A DNA stretch of 64,000 nt, from NCBI RefSeq assembly GCF_014698505.1, contig NZ_JACJTD010000016.1:62001-126000 (forward strand), written 5' to 3'. Each line of letters opens with the position of its first letter. The first letter of the stretch is position 1. The position numbers and the translations under genes were made by a program. The notes beneath the pieces were generated by a model, which saw only the letters and a program-made list of their open reading frames with translations, ran no database searches and was not told where the DNA came from. Origin of the DNA: Nostoc foliaceum FACHB-393. Its GTDB lineage: Bacteria > Cyanobacteriota > Cyanobacteriia > Cyanobacteriales > Nostocaceae. Shown here piece after piece: positions 54,299 through 63,300 of this stretch.

Positions 54299-56065
54299 AT
54301 GTATCCCCATACAAAAAAAGTACCAATATTAACCAGAAGACAGTTTATCTTTGCAAGTGCAGCCAGTGGAACAGCATTCCTTGCTACTGCCATGCTTAAA
54401 GCAAATAGAACTCATGCAAGCATCCCTGCGGAGATCACAAAGTTTACCGAACCTCTACCCATCCCATTCGCAGCTTCTCCACCCAGCACTTTGACCATCG
54501 CCCGGAGTTCGCATTCGTTCCACAGCAACTTAGGGGCAGGCCCAACCTTGGCTTATGGTGGTTTATCTATTCTTGGGCCAACTATCGAAGTTACAAGAAA
54601 CACACCCCTTAGCATCAACGTATTTAACAATGTTGTTGGAGACCATCCGTTTTTGCAAGCAGTTGACACGGGGTTGCATGGTACTCTAGAGTCTGACAAA
54701 ACCAGCCCAAGAATGTCGTTGCATCTGCATGGTAGCAACACTGAAGCTAAAAGTGATGGATACCCAAAGGATACCTTTACACCAGGGCAGACTTACCTGT
54801 ACAACTTCAACAACAATCAGGAAGCAGCCACGCTGTGGTATCACGACCATGCGATGGGAATTACTGGTTTGAATGTCTTAGCCGGTCTTGCTGGGTTTTA
54901 CTTCATCAGGGACATTGACGATCCTGTGGGTGGCAATGGACCACTGGGCTTGCCAGCTGGCGCTCCCTATGAAATACCGCTGGTAATACAAGACCGTTCT
55001 TTCAACAGCGATGGCTCCGTGTCTCACCCCAATCAGCCACCCTGGTTAGTAGAGTATGTCGTTGATGTCGCTACTGTCAATGGTAAAGCGTGGCCGAATC
55101 TGAATGTAGACCGTACTTTATACCGATTTCGGATTGTCAATGGCTCAAGCGCACGGACTTACAATCTCAAGCTGTCATCAAAACAGCCAATCATCCAAAT
55201 CGGTACCGACCAGGGTATGCTCAATGCTCCGGTGTATTTATCCCGTCTGCTGCTCTCTCCTGGTGAACGGGCTGATGTGTTGATCGATTTCTCCAAAAGT
55301 CTGCCGGGAGACAAAATTGTCCTAGAAAATGATGCCATTTCACCATATCCATTTGGCAGGGCAAATTTCATCATATTTAGTCCCGAATTGCCCGAAATTA
55401 TGCAATTCACAGTGAACGCGGGTGCTGCTGCTCCCAAGCCAGTCCCTAATATACTGCGACTGTATAAGCCACCGATAAAACCAATTGCTGTTAAACCTAC
55501 ACGGCAAAGGTTCCTGACACTGGTAGAGATTGCAGGGCCAGATGGGCCGATTGTATTGTTGATGAACTATCTCTACTGGGATGAGCCACTCAAAAACCCG
55601 GAACTCATGGAGCGGCCGAAAGTGGACACCGTGGAGCAGTGGAACATCATCAATCTTCAGCCTGTTGCCCACCCAATGCACTTGCATCTAGTGCCATTCC
55701 AGATATTGAATCGACAAAAGATTAATCCCACCAAGTATCTCAAAGCATACTATGCTACCGGGCCTCGTACAGTCATTTCAAGTCATGGAATGGGTGGCTC
55801 CACGATGCCAGGTGGTTATCCACCACCTGATCCTACGTCTTTTGCGATCGGGCCGGCAAGACCGCCAGCAGCAAACGAAGCCGGATGGAAAGATACAGTA
55901 CTAGTCAATCCCTATGAGGTCACCCGCCTGATCGTTCCATTTGGAGCTCAAGCAGCAGAGAACTTACCGTTCGGCAACTCGTTTGTTGGAACCTACGTTT
56001 GGCACTGCCATATGCTTGGACATGAGGACAATGAGATGATGTTGCCTTACGAGGTAATAGCTTAG
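54299..56065 (+). CDS. Tat-exported multicopper oxidase
   Basis: A 588-residue three-domain laccase-like enzyme. A twin-arginine signal (LTRRQFIFASAASGTAFLA) directs the folded protein to the periplasm. All four copper motifs are intact: HLHGSNTEAKSDG, LWYHDHAMGIT, HPMHLHLVPFQIL and the type-1 region YVWHCHMLGHEDNEMM with axial Met. It resembles the CotA/bilirubin-oxidase group; substrates may be phenols, bilirubin or Mn/Cu ions. No ribosome site precedes the ATG, since a dispersed repeat ends directly at it, but the Tat motif needs this start. Monogenic. Confidence 0.93.
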   Translation: MYPHTKKVPILTRRQFIFASAASGTAFLATAMLKANRTHASIPAEITKFTEPLPIPFAASPPSTLTIARSSHSFHSNLGAGPTLAYGGLSILGPTIEVTRNTPLSINVFNNVVGDHPFLQAVDTGLHGTLESDKTSPRMSLHLHGSNTEAKSDGYPKDTFTPGQTYLYNFNNNQEAATLWYHDHAMGITGLNVLAGLAGFYFIRDIDDPVGGNGPLGLPAGAPYEIPLVIQDRSFNSDGSVSHPNQPPWLVEYVVDVATVNGKAWPNLNVDRTLYRFRIVNGSSARTYNLKLSSKQPIIQIGTDQGMLNAPVYLSRLLLSPGERADVLIDFSKSLPGDKIVLENDAISPYPFGRANFIIFSPELPEIMQFTVNAGAAAPKPVPNILRLYKPPIKPIAVKPTRQRFLTLVEIAGPDGPIVLLMNYLYWDEPLKNPELMERPKVDTVEQWNIINLQPVAHPMHLHLVPFQILNRQKINPTKYLKAYYATGPRTVISSHGMGGSTMPGGYPPPDPTSFAIGPARPPAANEAGWKDTVLVNPYEVTRLIVPFGAQAAENLPFGNSFVGTYVWHCHMLGHEDNEMMLPYEVIA

Positions 56066-56178
56066 ACCACTACTGATTCAAAAAATCAAGTAGTAAAATT
56101 CGGCGTAAATAAGCTACGCATTTTAAATGTCTCAAAGTCTTAATGGGGCATGAATTAAAAATTGCGAATTACCGAAAC

Positions 56179-56268
56179 AGTGCTGAGTGCCCAGTTAGAG
56201 TGCTGAGTAAAAACAATAAAAATCGCACTGGTTCAACGCCCTAAAGATTGCTAACAGCACTCAGCACT
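56179..56268 (+). terminator. Long stem-loop behind the multicopper oxidase
   Basis: AGTGCTGAGTGC (56179-56190) pairs exactly with GCACTCAGCACT (56257-56268); a second copy of GTGCTGAGT lies inside the loop. It may act as terminator or be a dispersed GTGCTGAGT repeat. Confidence 0.35.
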
Positions 56269-56486
56269 CCTGAAGAATTACGCAAAGCGATACTAGCTTC
56301 TAGAACACTGATTCAATAATCCCAAAAACCAAGCGGATGTGGTTGGAAAGAGCGAAAATTGCTGACTTAAATTTCAAGAAAGCCAGGTTTTTAATCCGTA
56401 TTTTAAATGCTGAATCAGAGTTCTAGAAAAAAGTTGTGAAAGTGTACATCTTATGTATAACAGCATTTAGCTTCCAGGTAAATTTC

Positions 56487-57611
56487 ATGAAAGTACTCTC
56501 CACGCTAGCTATTAATAGTTATTCTATTTCCGTCTGTTTTCTTGGTATTGTTTCACCTGTTTATGCAGTATCCCTAAGCAAAAATGATAATTATTTTACT
56601 ACCGAAAACACTCTCTCATCTGCTATCAGTAGTGTAGAAGGACAACTAGAAAATGAAAACGTTGACTTTTACAATTTTTCAAATTTGGATACTGGAAATT
56701 TATTTACTGTAGAGGTAGATTCACAATCATTCGATCCACTTCTAGGCCAGTTGGATGATTTTGGTAATATCATCGCAATCAACGATGATCAATCTGATAG
56801 CAATGTTCTACCGATACTAACCGGAGAGATACCCACTAGCGGCAGCCTGAACTTTGCCGTATCTGGTTTGAGAGACATTTTCCTTAGAGGAGACCACTTT
56901 GAATCTGGTTCATATACATTCTCATTAAAAACATTTCCTTTTCCCAGCACTTCAACGAATGTAACACTGGCCAACAGTGGCTTTGAAAGTGGCAATTTTA
57001 CGGGATGGACAACACTAGGATCTACTAGTATTGAAACCATAACATTCGGTAGTGGTTCAACAGAGGGAAATTTTCAAGCTTTATTGTCAACTGGTGGTGC
57101 TACATTTGATGGTTCAATTATAGAAAAACTTCTGGTATTAGAAGATAATTCGTTGAATAATTTTGACGAAAAAGAAGTGATTAAAGGCTCCGCTATTCAA
57201 CAAAAATTCACAGCTAAATCTGGAGATGTTTTGAGCTTTGATTGGAATTTCTTGACCAATGAGGTCTTACCACCAGTTACTTTTTCAGACTTCTCTTTTG
57301 TTTCAATCAGTTCCTCAGATAATTCAGTTAGTTCATTATTAGAATTAGCTGATGTAACTGATACCACATCGGAATTTTCTCTGACAGATTTTTTTCAAGA
57401 GACTGGTTTTGGCACTTTTTCCTTAAAGTTGCCCACCACAGCAACATACACCTTAGGACTTGGGGTTATAGATGTGGGAGATAACGATTTTGATTCTGGA
57501 CTTTTAGTTGACAATTTTAAATTAACCTCTGTTCCTGAACCCACTAATGAGCTAGGTTTATTGGGCTTTAGTACCTTAGTCCTATTAAGATTCTGGAGAA
57601 AAATCTTGTAG
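56487..57611 (+). CDS. PEP-CTERM exported protein with pre-peptidase C-terminal-like domain
   Basis: A ~374-residue secreted protein. The frame opens at a GTG (56436), but the ATG at 56487 begins a clean signal peptide (TLAINSYSISVCFLGIVSPV, cleavage after YA). Residues ~30-150 resemble the DVUA0089/pre-peptidase C-terminal domain (NVDFYNFSNLDTGNLFTVEV, GQLDDFGNIIAINDDQS). A jelly-roll-like domain with NSGFESGNFTGWTTLG follows and the tail is PEP-CTERM (VPEPTNELGLLGFSTLVLL plus RFWRKIL). Probably a cell-surface or exopolysaccharide-associated protein; no enzyme motif. The third PEP-CTERM protein in the window. Confidence 0.8.
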   Translation: MKVLSTLAINSYSISVCFLGIVSPVYAVSLSKNDNYFTTENTLSSAISSVEGQLENENVDFYNFSNLDTGNLFTVEVDSQSFDPLLGQLDDFGNIIAINDDQSDSNVLPILTGEIPTSGSLNFAVSGLRDIFLRGDHFESGSYTFSLKTFPFPSTSTNVTLANSGFESGNFTGWTTLGSTSIETITFGSGSTEGNFQALLSTGGATFDGSIIEKLLVLEDNSLNNFDEKEVIKGSAIQQKFTAKSGDVLSFDWNFLTNEVLPPVTFSDFSFVSISSSDNSVSSLLELADVTDTTSEFSLTDFFQETGFGTFSLKLPTTATYTLGLGVIDVGDNDFDSGLLVDNFKLTSVPEPTNELGLLGFSTLVLLRFWRKIL

Positions 57612-57675
57612 CTTCGTAGATAAAGGTGACTATTTTTGGGCGACTGGGTAATTAAACAGGGTAAGAGCATCTCAA

Positions 57676-57942
57676 TTAGGCTTGACATAAGGGCTGAGAG
57701 GAATTTAATGTAGAGTCAATGAAACCGGAACTGAGAATTCGAATCATGTAATCGTTATCCATATCAGTCCGTTTCATTTTTTGTCGGAGACTACGTTTGT
57801 AAGCTTCATGTTTCTTATGTGACATTAAATCAATCAAAGTTTGGAAACTTCGTTTAACTTCAATTGCATCAAGACCTGTTTTGTTGTCAAGAATCTCAGC
57901 GGCTTGATGAACCCAGTGATAAGCAACAGTAATTGGAGTGAA
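57676..57942 (-). pseudogene. Orphan C-terminal coding fragment, family not recognised
   Basis: The minus strand is open for ~88 codons (TPITVAYHWVHQAAEILDNK, TGLDAIEVKRSFQTLIDLMS, then KKHEAYKRSLRQKMKRTDMD) ending at 57676. No start codon with a ribosome site is found upstream, where a hairpin repeat begins. Helical, basic composition. It looks like the 3' remnant of a lost gene. Confidence 0.35.
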
Positions 57943-57956
57943 TAAAGTTCAAAGCT

Positions 57957-57981
57957 GTCCCTCTCCGGCTCGGAGAGGGAC
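57957..57981 (-). terminator. 11-bp perfect stem-loop downstream of the porin gene
   Basis: GTCCCTCTCCG pairs with CGGAGAGGGAC around a 3-base loop, 62 bases beyond the porin stop. Very stable but without a U-tract on either strand; it could also be a dispersed repeat. Confidence 0.45.
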
Positions 57982-58042
57982 GATTTTGCGTAGTAAAATC
58001 AGGGAGAAATCTTTTTGATTGAGCTTCAGCAAAGACTTTGGG

Positions 58043-59683
58043 TTAGAAAGTAAAAGTAGTACGCACTACTCCCAGATAGATATTAGAGTTGTTGCTGTTA
58101 CCCTCAGGATTGAAGATGGTGATTAATCCTGGGGTAATAGCAATATTGTCATTCAGCCTATATCTATAAAAAGCCTCTAAATGATAGGAGATATCATCGT
58201 CTTGACGGCGATTATTATCACTGACGAATTGATTGTCAGCAACGTAAGGCGGTACACCAAAGACAAGACCACCAAAATTTCCTTTCCTACCCAAATCAGG
58301 AAAGCCTAGCTGAACGGCCCAGTTCCAAATATCTGCATTACTCCTAGCAACAGCTGTATTTTCAGCTTGGGCATTGGCGTAACTGCCCCAAGCAGTGATG
58401 GTAAACTTAGGACTAAGTTTGTAATTTGCAGTCACACTATAGTTATTTACAGAAGTTCGCGCCCCGTTGAATGGGTTGTTGGCAAAACCAGTACCAGTGC
58501 TACCAGTAACTCCGCTACCATCAGTGTAATAGGCATTGACATAAGTGAAAGCCAAACTTAATTCTGAGGTTGGTTGGAAAGTCAGTTGACCTAATGCTGA
58601 GTAACTACCATTAAACATACCTCTACCGTTACTGGGGTCATTACCAACACCCGATGGCACAACGTAACCAGCAGTTAAGGTGAGAGCATCATTGAACTTT
58701 TGATTAATGATGATACCTGGCCCTTCTGCTGCCCGGTAAATTGGGTTATAACGCCCAAAACGAGATAGCGCACCGGAACCACTAGAATCAAAGTTGCGAC
58801 TGAGAGCAGGTACTTCATCAATGTATTCCAATCCTTCGGTTGCGATGTTGAATGTTGTGGAGTTGCCTACAGGGAAACGGTAAAACAGAGCTGATACGCT
58901 GACATTGTTGGATTCATTGCCATCAAACCCTAAACGAGTTTGGTTAGTACCAGTTACGGCTGTATTGAATGAAGTGATATTTCTCGCTTGTAACCTAACT
59001 CTAAGGCGGTCTTTACCAGTGAAGCTACTATCAAAGTTTAACCGGACGCGATCGGCAAAAATCACATTTTCATCGAGTTCTGGTCTGGTATCACCACGAT
59101 TTTGAGCATCGGTGTTGATTGCTCTATCGGAGCCAAATGCACCAGCCAGTGCAAAAACTGCTTCTCCCCGCAATTGAGTAGTTGTGGAGAATTGTTGCGA
59201 CTCTAAAGTGGCGCTACGAGCTTCTAGAGCATCTACTCGACCTCGCACAGTTTGCAACTCAGCAGTATACTCTTCTTGCAGCTTTTGCAGCGTTGCTAGG
59301 TCTTCTTTGTTCACCAGATCAGCCGTACTAGTAGCTATAAGTTGGTTGATCTGATCTAAACAAGCATTCAAACCAGCAGCAAACTCATAGCGAGTCAAAG
59401 CACGATTACCCCCATAAGTTTGGTTAGGATAACCTGTAATGCAGCCGTATCGCTCAACCAAGGATTGCAAAGCTTGAAAAGCCCAGTCTGTAGGTTTGAC
59501 ATCAGAAAGCTGTGAAACTGAAGTTACTTGTCCGATATTCTCAGCACTGCTAAAACTGGACGGTTGATTTCTTGCAGGTGCTTGATTTAAAGGTACTTCA
59601 GAACCCATCGCTGGTAGCGCAACTATAAATAAGCCCAAAATCGCTGGACTAAATAACAAAGAATTCAACCAAAACTTCTGCAC
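58043..59683 (-). CDS. Iron-uptake-porin family outer-membrane protein with SLH domain
   Basis: A 546-residue porin starting at GTG with a signal peptide (LNSLLFSPAILGLFIVALPA). SLH domain (LSDVKPTDWAFQALQSLVER, GYPNQTYGGNRALTRYEFAA), coiled coil (LQTVRGRVDALEARSATLE) and OprB-type barrel ending in RTTFTF. It has the same architecture as the porin at 31262. Monogenic, followed by a stem-loop and preceded by ~0.9 kb of AT-rich DNA before the phn genes. Confidence 0.92.
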   Translation of the reverse strand: MQKFWLNSLLFSPAILGLFIVALPAMGSEVPLNQAPARNQPSSFSSAENIGQVTSVSQLSDVKPTDWAFQALQSLVERYGCITGYPNQTYGGNRALTRYEFAAGLNACLDQINQLIATSTADLVNKEDLATLQKLQEEYTAELQTVRGRVDALEARSATLESQQFSTTTQLRGEAVFALAGAFGSDRAINTDAQNRGDTRPELDENVIFADRVRLNFDSSFTGKDRLRVRLQARNITSFNTAVTGTNQTRLGFDGNESNNVSVSALFYRFPVGNSTTFNIATEGLEYIDEVPALSRNFDSSGSGALSRFGRYNPIYRAAEGPGIIINQKFNDALTLTAGYVVPSGVGNDPSNGRGMFNGSYSALGQLTFQPTSELSLAFTYVNAYYTDGSGVTGSTGTGFANNPFNGARTSVNNYSVTANYKLSPKFTITAWGSYANAQAENTAVARSNADIWNWAVQLGFPDLGRKGNFGGLVFGVPPYVADNQFVSDNNRRQDDDISYHLEAFYRYRLNDNIAITPGLITIFNPEGNSNNSNIYLGVVRTTFTF

Positions 59684-60317
59684 GAATGTACCCTCACACC
59701 TGATAGAAATTAGTGAAAAATCAAAGTTTTTCTAACATTAAAAATCTGCTAATTGTTAAAACACAAATATTAGCAAGATTGATTTAATTAAGGCGTGGTT
59801 TTAACCTTTACATAAGAAAAGCTAATGTTAGATATAGAAAAAATGAATCTTTTATAAGAAAATTTTTTCAAATCAACTTTAACAATATCAAAGCACAACT
59901 ATGTACCACAATATAAAGATTATTATGAAATCAAAACATTGTCATTTGTTTACCTATTCTTAACTCAATGGATATTGATATATTAAAGATTGTCTGTGTT
60001 TCCTAGCTCAATCAATAACCAATATTTAAAATCCAGCCAATAATATATTATTAATGTTTTTTATAGCAACAAAGCTTATTTACTAGGACTTACGTATTGA
60101 CAACAAATGCCAAATATAGATGCTTTAAAAAAGTACATATGTGGTAAGGGCAATACTCTGCGGGTGACGCTCCTTCTCTGCGAGACGCTACGCGAACGTC
60201 GCTACCGCTGAAAGCGTTCTCGTAAAAGTAGCCGCTTTGCGTTGCGTACACATGAATTGTCCCTACCAAAATTCAAACAGCTATACAGTAGAAGCATTTT
60301 ATTGATTTGGAATGGGT
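59684..60317. other. Intergenic with IS ends and a small dispersed repeat
   Basis: AT-rich promoter region of the porin, then a solo IS end at 60086 (GGACTTACGTATTGACAACA, compare 6551) and a GC-rich dispersed repeat at 60158-60240 (TGCGAGACGCTACGCGAACG), a type common in Nostoc genomes. No ORF supported. Confidence 0.55.
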
Positions 60318-60342
60318 GGTTTATTTACGCCGTGCTGTACTA
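60318..60342. repeat. IS630-type end, solo copy
   Basis: Twenty-four of 25 bases equal 11494-11518 (core TACGCCGTGCTGTACTA), where they follow an IS630 transposase fragment. Here no transposase remains. Confidence 0.6.
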
Positions 60343-60518
60343 ATTCCTAGCGGGTTAATTGCCTTTTTACCAAAAATTAGCTTTTTGTTAATTAAATTTT
60401 AATCAAAAAATGGATGTCAGTCTATGTATTATAAGCCTTACATTATATTGATGTATATCTAGAATTGGCTCATTCATTAGGCTGATAACTTAAAAATTAA
60501 ATCAGTAATTATCCTTTT

Positions 60519-60537
60519 CTTAATTAGTTCTTAACTC
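60519..60537 (+). promoter_or_regulatory. Putative Pho box upstream of the phn transporter genes
   Basis: CTTAATTA (60519-60526) and CTTAACTC (60530-60537) are two copies of the cyanobacterial Pho-box half-site (YTTAAYYW) with the expected 3-base spacer, 45 bases before phnC. The second copy misses the last position. Phosphate-starvation control through the PhoB/SphR type regulator would fit the genes. Confidence 0.5.
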
Positions 60538-60581
60538 AAAAATATTATTCAAGTTAATCATAGACATCTCAATGTCAAAAA

Positions 60582-61379
60582 ATGGCAAATACAGTGGCTA
60601 TCGAAGTTAGTAATCTCTCGAAGGCTTTCAAAGGTAAGACAGCACTTAAAAACGTAACTTGCACAATTCATGAGGGAGAACTGGTTGCGCTAATAGGTGC
60701 ATCTGGCTCAGGCAAATCTACCCTTTTACGGCATATTAATGGCTTGCATATTTCAGATGCAGGAACTGTTTATATTTTTGGCTCAATACTACAGAGCGAG
60801 GGCAAAACACACTCTAAAATTAGGTCTTTACGAAGCCAGATAGGTTGTATTTTTCAACAGTTTAATTTAGTCAATCGGCTAACAGTTATCGAAAATGTAC
60901 TCGTTGGTAACTTATCAAGATTGTCTATCTTACGTTCAACATTCCATTTATTCACCAAAGAAGAAAAAATCCAAGCTCTTGCTGCATTAGAGCGAGTAGG
61001 CATTCTTCAACACGCTTATAAACGGGCATCTATGCTTTCTGGAGGGCAACAACAACGAGTTGCGATCGCTCGTTGTTTAGTGCAAGGAGCGAAAATCATC
61101 CTCGCAGACGAACCAATCGCCTCTCTCGATCCTGAATCGGCACGTAAAGTCATGGAATTACTTGTGCAGTTGAATCGCCAAAGCGGTATTACTGTAGTCG
61201 CTTCTTTACATCAGGTTCAAATGGTGCGTAGTTACTTTGATCGAGCGATCGCTCTCAAAGATGGAGAAGTGATGTTTGATGGTGCAACCACAGAGATGAA
61301 TGATAAAAAGCTCAATGAACTTTATGGCACAGCTGCCGAAGAACTCATTATGAGAGGACACGGAGAACTGGTAGTGTAA
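60582..61379 (+). CDS. phnC: Phosphonate/phosphite ABC transporter ATP-binding protein
   Basis: A 265-residue ABC ATPase of the PhnC group: Walker A GASGSGKST, Q-loop QQFNLVNRLTVIENVLVG, signature LSGGQQQRV, Walker B IILADEPIASLDP and switch His in ASLHQVQ. The QQFNLVNRL stretch is typical of phosphonate importers. First gene of a phnCDE-type operon, 43 bases before phnD, behind a putative Pho box. Confidence 0.92.
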   Translation: MANTVAIEVSNLSKAFKGKTALKNVTCTIHEGELVALIGASGSGKSTLLRHINGLHISDAGTVYIFGSILQSEGKTHSKIRSLRSQIGCIFQQFNLVNRLTVIENVLVGNLSRLSILRSTFHLFTKEEKIQALAALERVGILQHAYKRASMLSGGQQQRVAIARCLVQGAKIILADEPIASLDPESARKVMELLVQLNRQSGITVVASLHQVQMVRSYFDRAIALKDGEVMFDGATTEMNDKKLNELYGTAAEELIMRGHGELVV

Positions 61380-61422
61380 CCCAAAAATACAGAATTTTCA
61401 CTCACATATCACAACTAAACTT

Positions 61423-62424
61423 ATGGACAGAAGATTATTTATTCAACAGGCTTCTTTATTTACTATAACTTTGGCAAGTACTAAGATCCTTTCAGCTTGT
61501 ACTTCTAATGCTGATAATAGTACAGCAGCAATTAAAGAAATTAACTTTGGCGTTCTGTCTACAGAATCTCAAGCTAATCAAAAACCAATTTGGGAACCTT
61601 TTGCTGCTGCTATGTCTCAGCAAATTGGTATTCCCATAAAACCCTTCTATGTTACACAGTATGCAGCAGTTATAGAAGCGATGCGTTTTGGTAAGGTTCA
61701 AGCAGCTTGGTTAGGTGGTAAATCTTATATTGAAGCAGCAAAAATTGCTGATGCAGAAGCCTTTGCTCAAGTTGTGAGTGCAGATGGTACTAGAGGATAC
61801 TATTCTCATTTAATTACTAATAAAGAGAATCCTCTCGCAGCAGAAGCTATAGCAGTAGGTGGCGATAAATATGTGATTAAAAATGCAGCCAAGCTCACCT
61901 TTGCCTTTAATGAGCCTAATTCTACCTCTGGGTTTTTAGTTCCCAGTTACTATATTTTTACTAAAAACAATGTTGACCCTAAGAAAGCTTTTGAACGCTT
62001 GATTTTTGCTGGTAATCATGAAGCTTGCGCTCTAGCTGTAGCTAATAAACAGGTAGATGTAGCTACTGTCAGTAGTGAAGCATTAAGTCGTCTAGAAAGT
62101 ACTAATCCTACAGCCAGGCAGAAGATTGAAATTATTTGGAAATCACCTATAATTCCCAGCGATCCGATTGTTTATCGTCGAGATTTATCTGATGATATCA
62201 AAAAGAAGTTGCAAAACTTTTTCTATAACTACAAAGATGCAAAAGTTTTAACACCATTTAAAATTTCTGGCTTTGTACAGGCTGAAGATAAAAATTGGCA
62301 TACAATTCGAGAACTAGAAATTGCTAAAAAAATACAAGAGACTCAAGATAAAGAAAATCTTAGTGATAAAGAAAAACAGCAAACAATAGCAGAACTCAAC
62401 CAGCAACTTAAAGAAATTCGATAA
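61423..62424 (+). CDS. phnD: Phosphate/phosphite/phosphonate-binding lipoprotein
   Basis: A 333-residue periplasmic binding protein. The N-terminus has RRLFIQQ and a lipobox-like TKILSACTS, so it is probably lipid-anchored. The PhnD core is clear: FYVTQYAAVIEAMRFGKVQA, AWLGGKSYIEAA, NEPNSTSGFLVPSYY and VATVSSEALSRL. The Ser/Thr cluster in NSTSG usually binds the phospho group. A highly charged C-terminal helix (KIQETQDKENLSDKEKQQ) extends beyond the usual fold. Phosphonate versus phosphite cannot be decided by eye. Confidence 0.9.
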   Translation: MDRRLFIQQASLFTITLASTKILSACTSNADNSTAAIKEINFGVLSTESQANQKPIWEPFAAAMSQQIGIPIKPFYVTQYAAVIEAMRFGKVQAAWLGGKSYIEAAKIADAEAFAQVVSADGTRGYYSHLITNKENPLAAEAIAVGGDKYVIKNAAKLTFAFNEPNSTSGFLVPSYYIFTKNNVDPKKAFERLIFAGNHEACALAVANKQVDVATVSSEALSRLESTNPTARQKIEIIWKSPIIPSDPIVYRRDLSDDIKKKLQNFFYNYKDAKVLTPFKISGFVQAEDKNWHTIRELEIAKKIQETQDKENLSDKEKQQTIAELNQQLKEIR

Positions 62425-62448
62425 AACTAGAGCTATAGGGAGAAAAAA

Positions 62449-63273
62449 GTGCGCCCACGAAATCAGATAATTACTTACGCATCTCCTAATGTAGTAGCAA
62501 TGTTAGAGAAAGAAGCAAAGCTTGTGACTACCCAAAAAGTTCTGTTTCTTTTAGTGATTGCTGCTGTATTGATTTTCGCCTATACTCAAAGTGAGTTAAA
62601 TTTCCCTGTACTTCTGCAACGGGGAGACAACATGGTGGAATATATACGTTCATATTTCCCGCCAGACTTTAGCGATTGGAATTATTATTTCTCAGAAACA
62701 CTGGTTACTATATCGATGGGAATTTGGGGAACTTTAATGGCTGCGATCGCAGCTGTTCCTTTATCTATTTTAGCATCTAATAATATTTGTCCAATATGGG
62801 TTGTTCAACCAACACGTCGCTTATTAGATGCTATGCGTGCGATTAACGAAATCGTCTTTGCACTAATCTTTGTAGTTGCTGTTGGGTTGGGGCCATTTGC
62901 TGGAGTTTTGGCATTATTTATTCATACTGCCGGTATTCTGGGTAAGCTGTTCTCAGAAGCAGTAGAATCAATTGAGTCAGGCCCGGTAGAAGGAATTAGA
63001 GCTACTGGTGCAAGCCAGATTCAAGAAGTAATTTATGGAGTGATTCCCCAAGTAATGCCTTTGTGGACCTCTTTCACTCTCTACAGATTTGAGTCAAATG
63101 TGCGTTCTGCTTCTGTATTAGGAATTGTTGGGGCTGGCGGTATTGGCGTTTCACTATATCAGAGTTTTGGTGCATTTGAATACCAAAAAGTCTGTACAAT
63201 TCTGATTATTTTGATTGCTACTACTGGTGCTATTGATTTATTGTCTGCAAAGGTAAGAGAGTGGCTAATTTAG
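62449..63273 (+). CDS. phnE: Phosphonate/phosphite ABC transporter permease
   Basis: A 274-residue inner-membrane permease starting at GTG, 24 bases after phnD. About six hydrophobic segments; the EAA-type cytoplasmic loop contacting the ATPase is EAVESIESGPVEGIRATGAS, and the C-terminal SASVLGIVGAGGIGVSLYQS is a PhnE hallmark. Its stop lies 10 bases from the stop of the convergent regulator gene. Confidence 0.92.
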   Translation: MRPRNQIITYASPNVVAMLEKEAKLVTTQKVLFLLVIAAVLIFAYTQSELNFPVLLQRGDNMVEYIRSYFPPDFSDWNYYFSETLVTISMGIWGTLMAAIAAVPLSILASNNICPIWVVQPTRRLLDAMRAINEIVFALIFVVAVGLGPFAGVLALFIHTAGILGKLFSEAVESIESGPVEGIRATGASQIQEVIYGVIPQVMPLWTSFTLYRFESNVRSASVLGIVGAGGIGVSLYQSFGAFEYQKVCTILIILIATTGAIDLLSAKVREWLI

Positions 63274-63300
63274 TCATTAGTTACTAGTCATTAGTTGTAA
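63274..63300. repeat. Short CATTAGT tandem repeat between convergent genes
   Basis: Two CATTAGT copies separated by TACTAGT lie between the phnE stop and the end of the GntR gene; the regulator's last residues (TTND) are encoded inside the repeat. Same family as 3504-3563. Confidence 0.65.
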
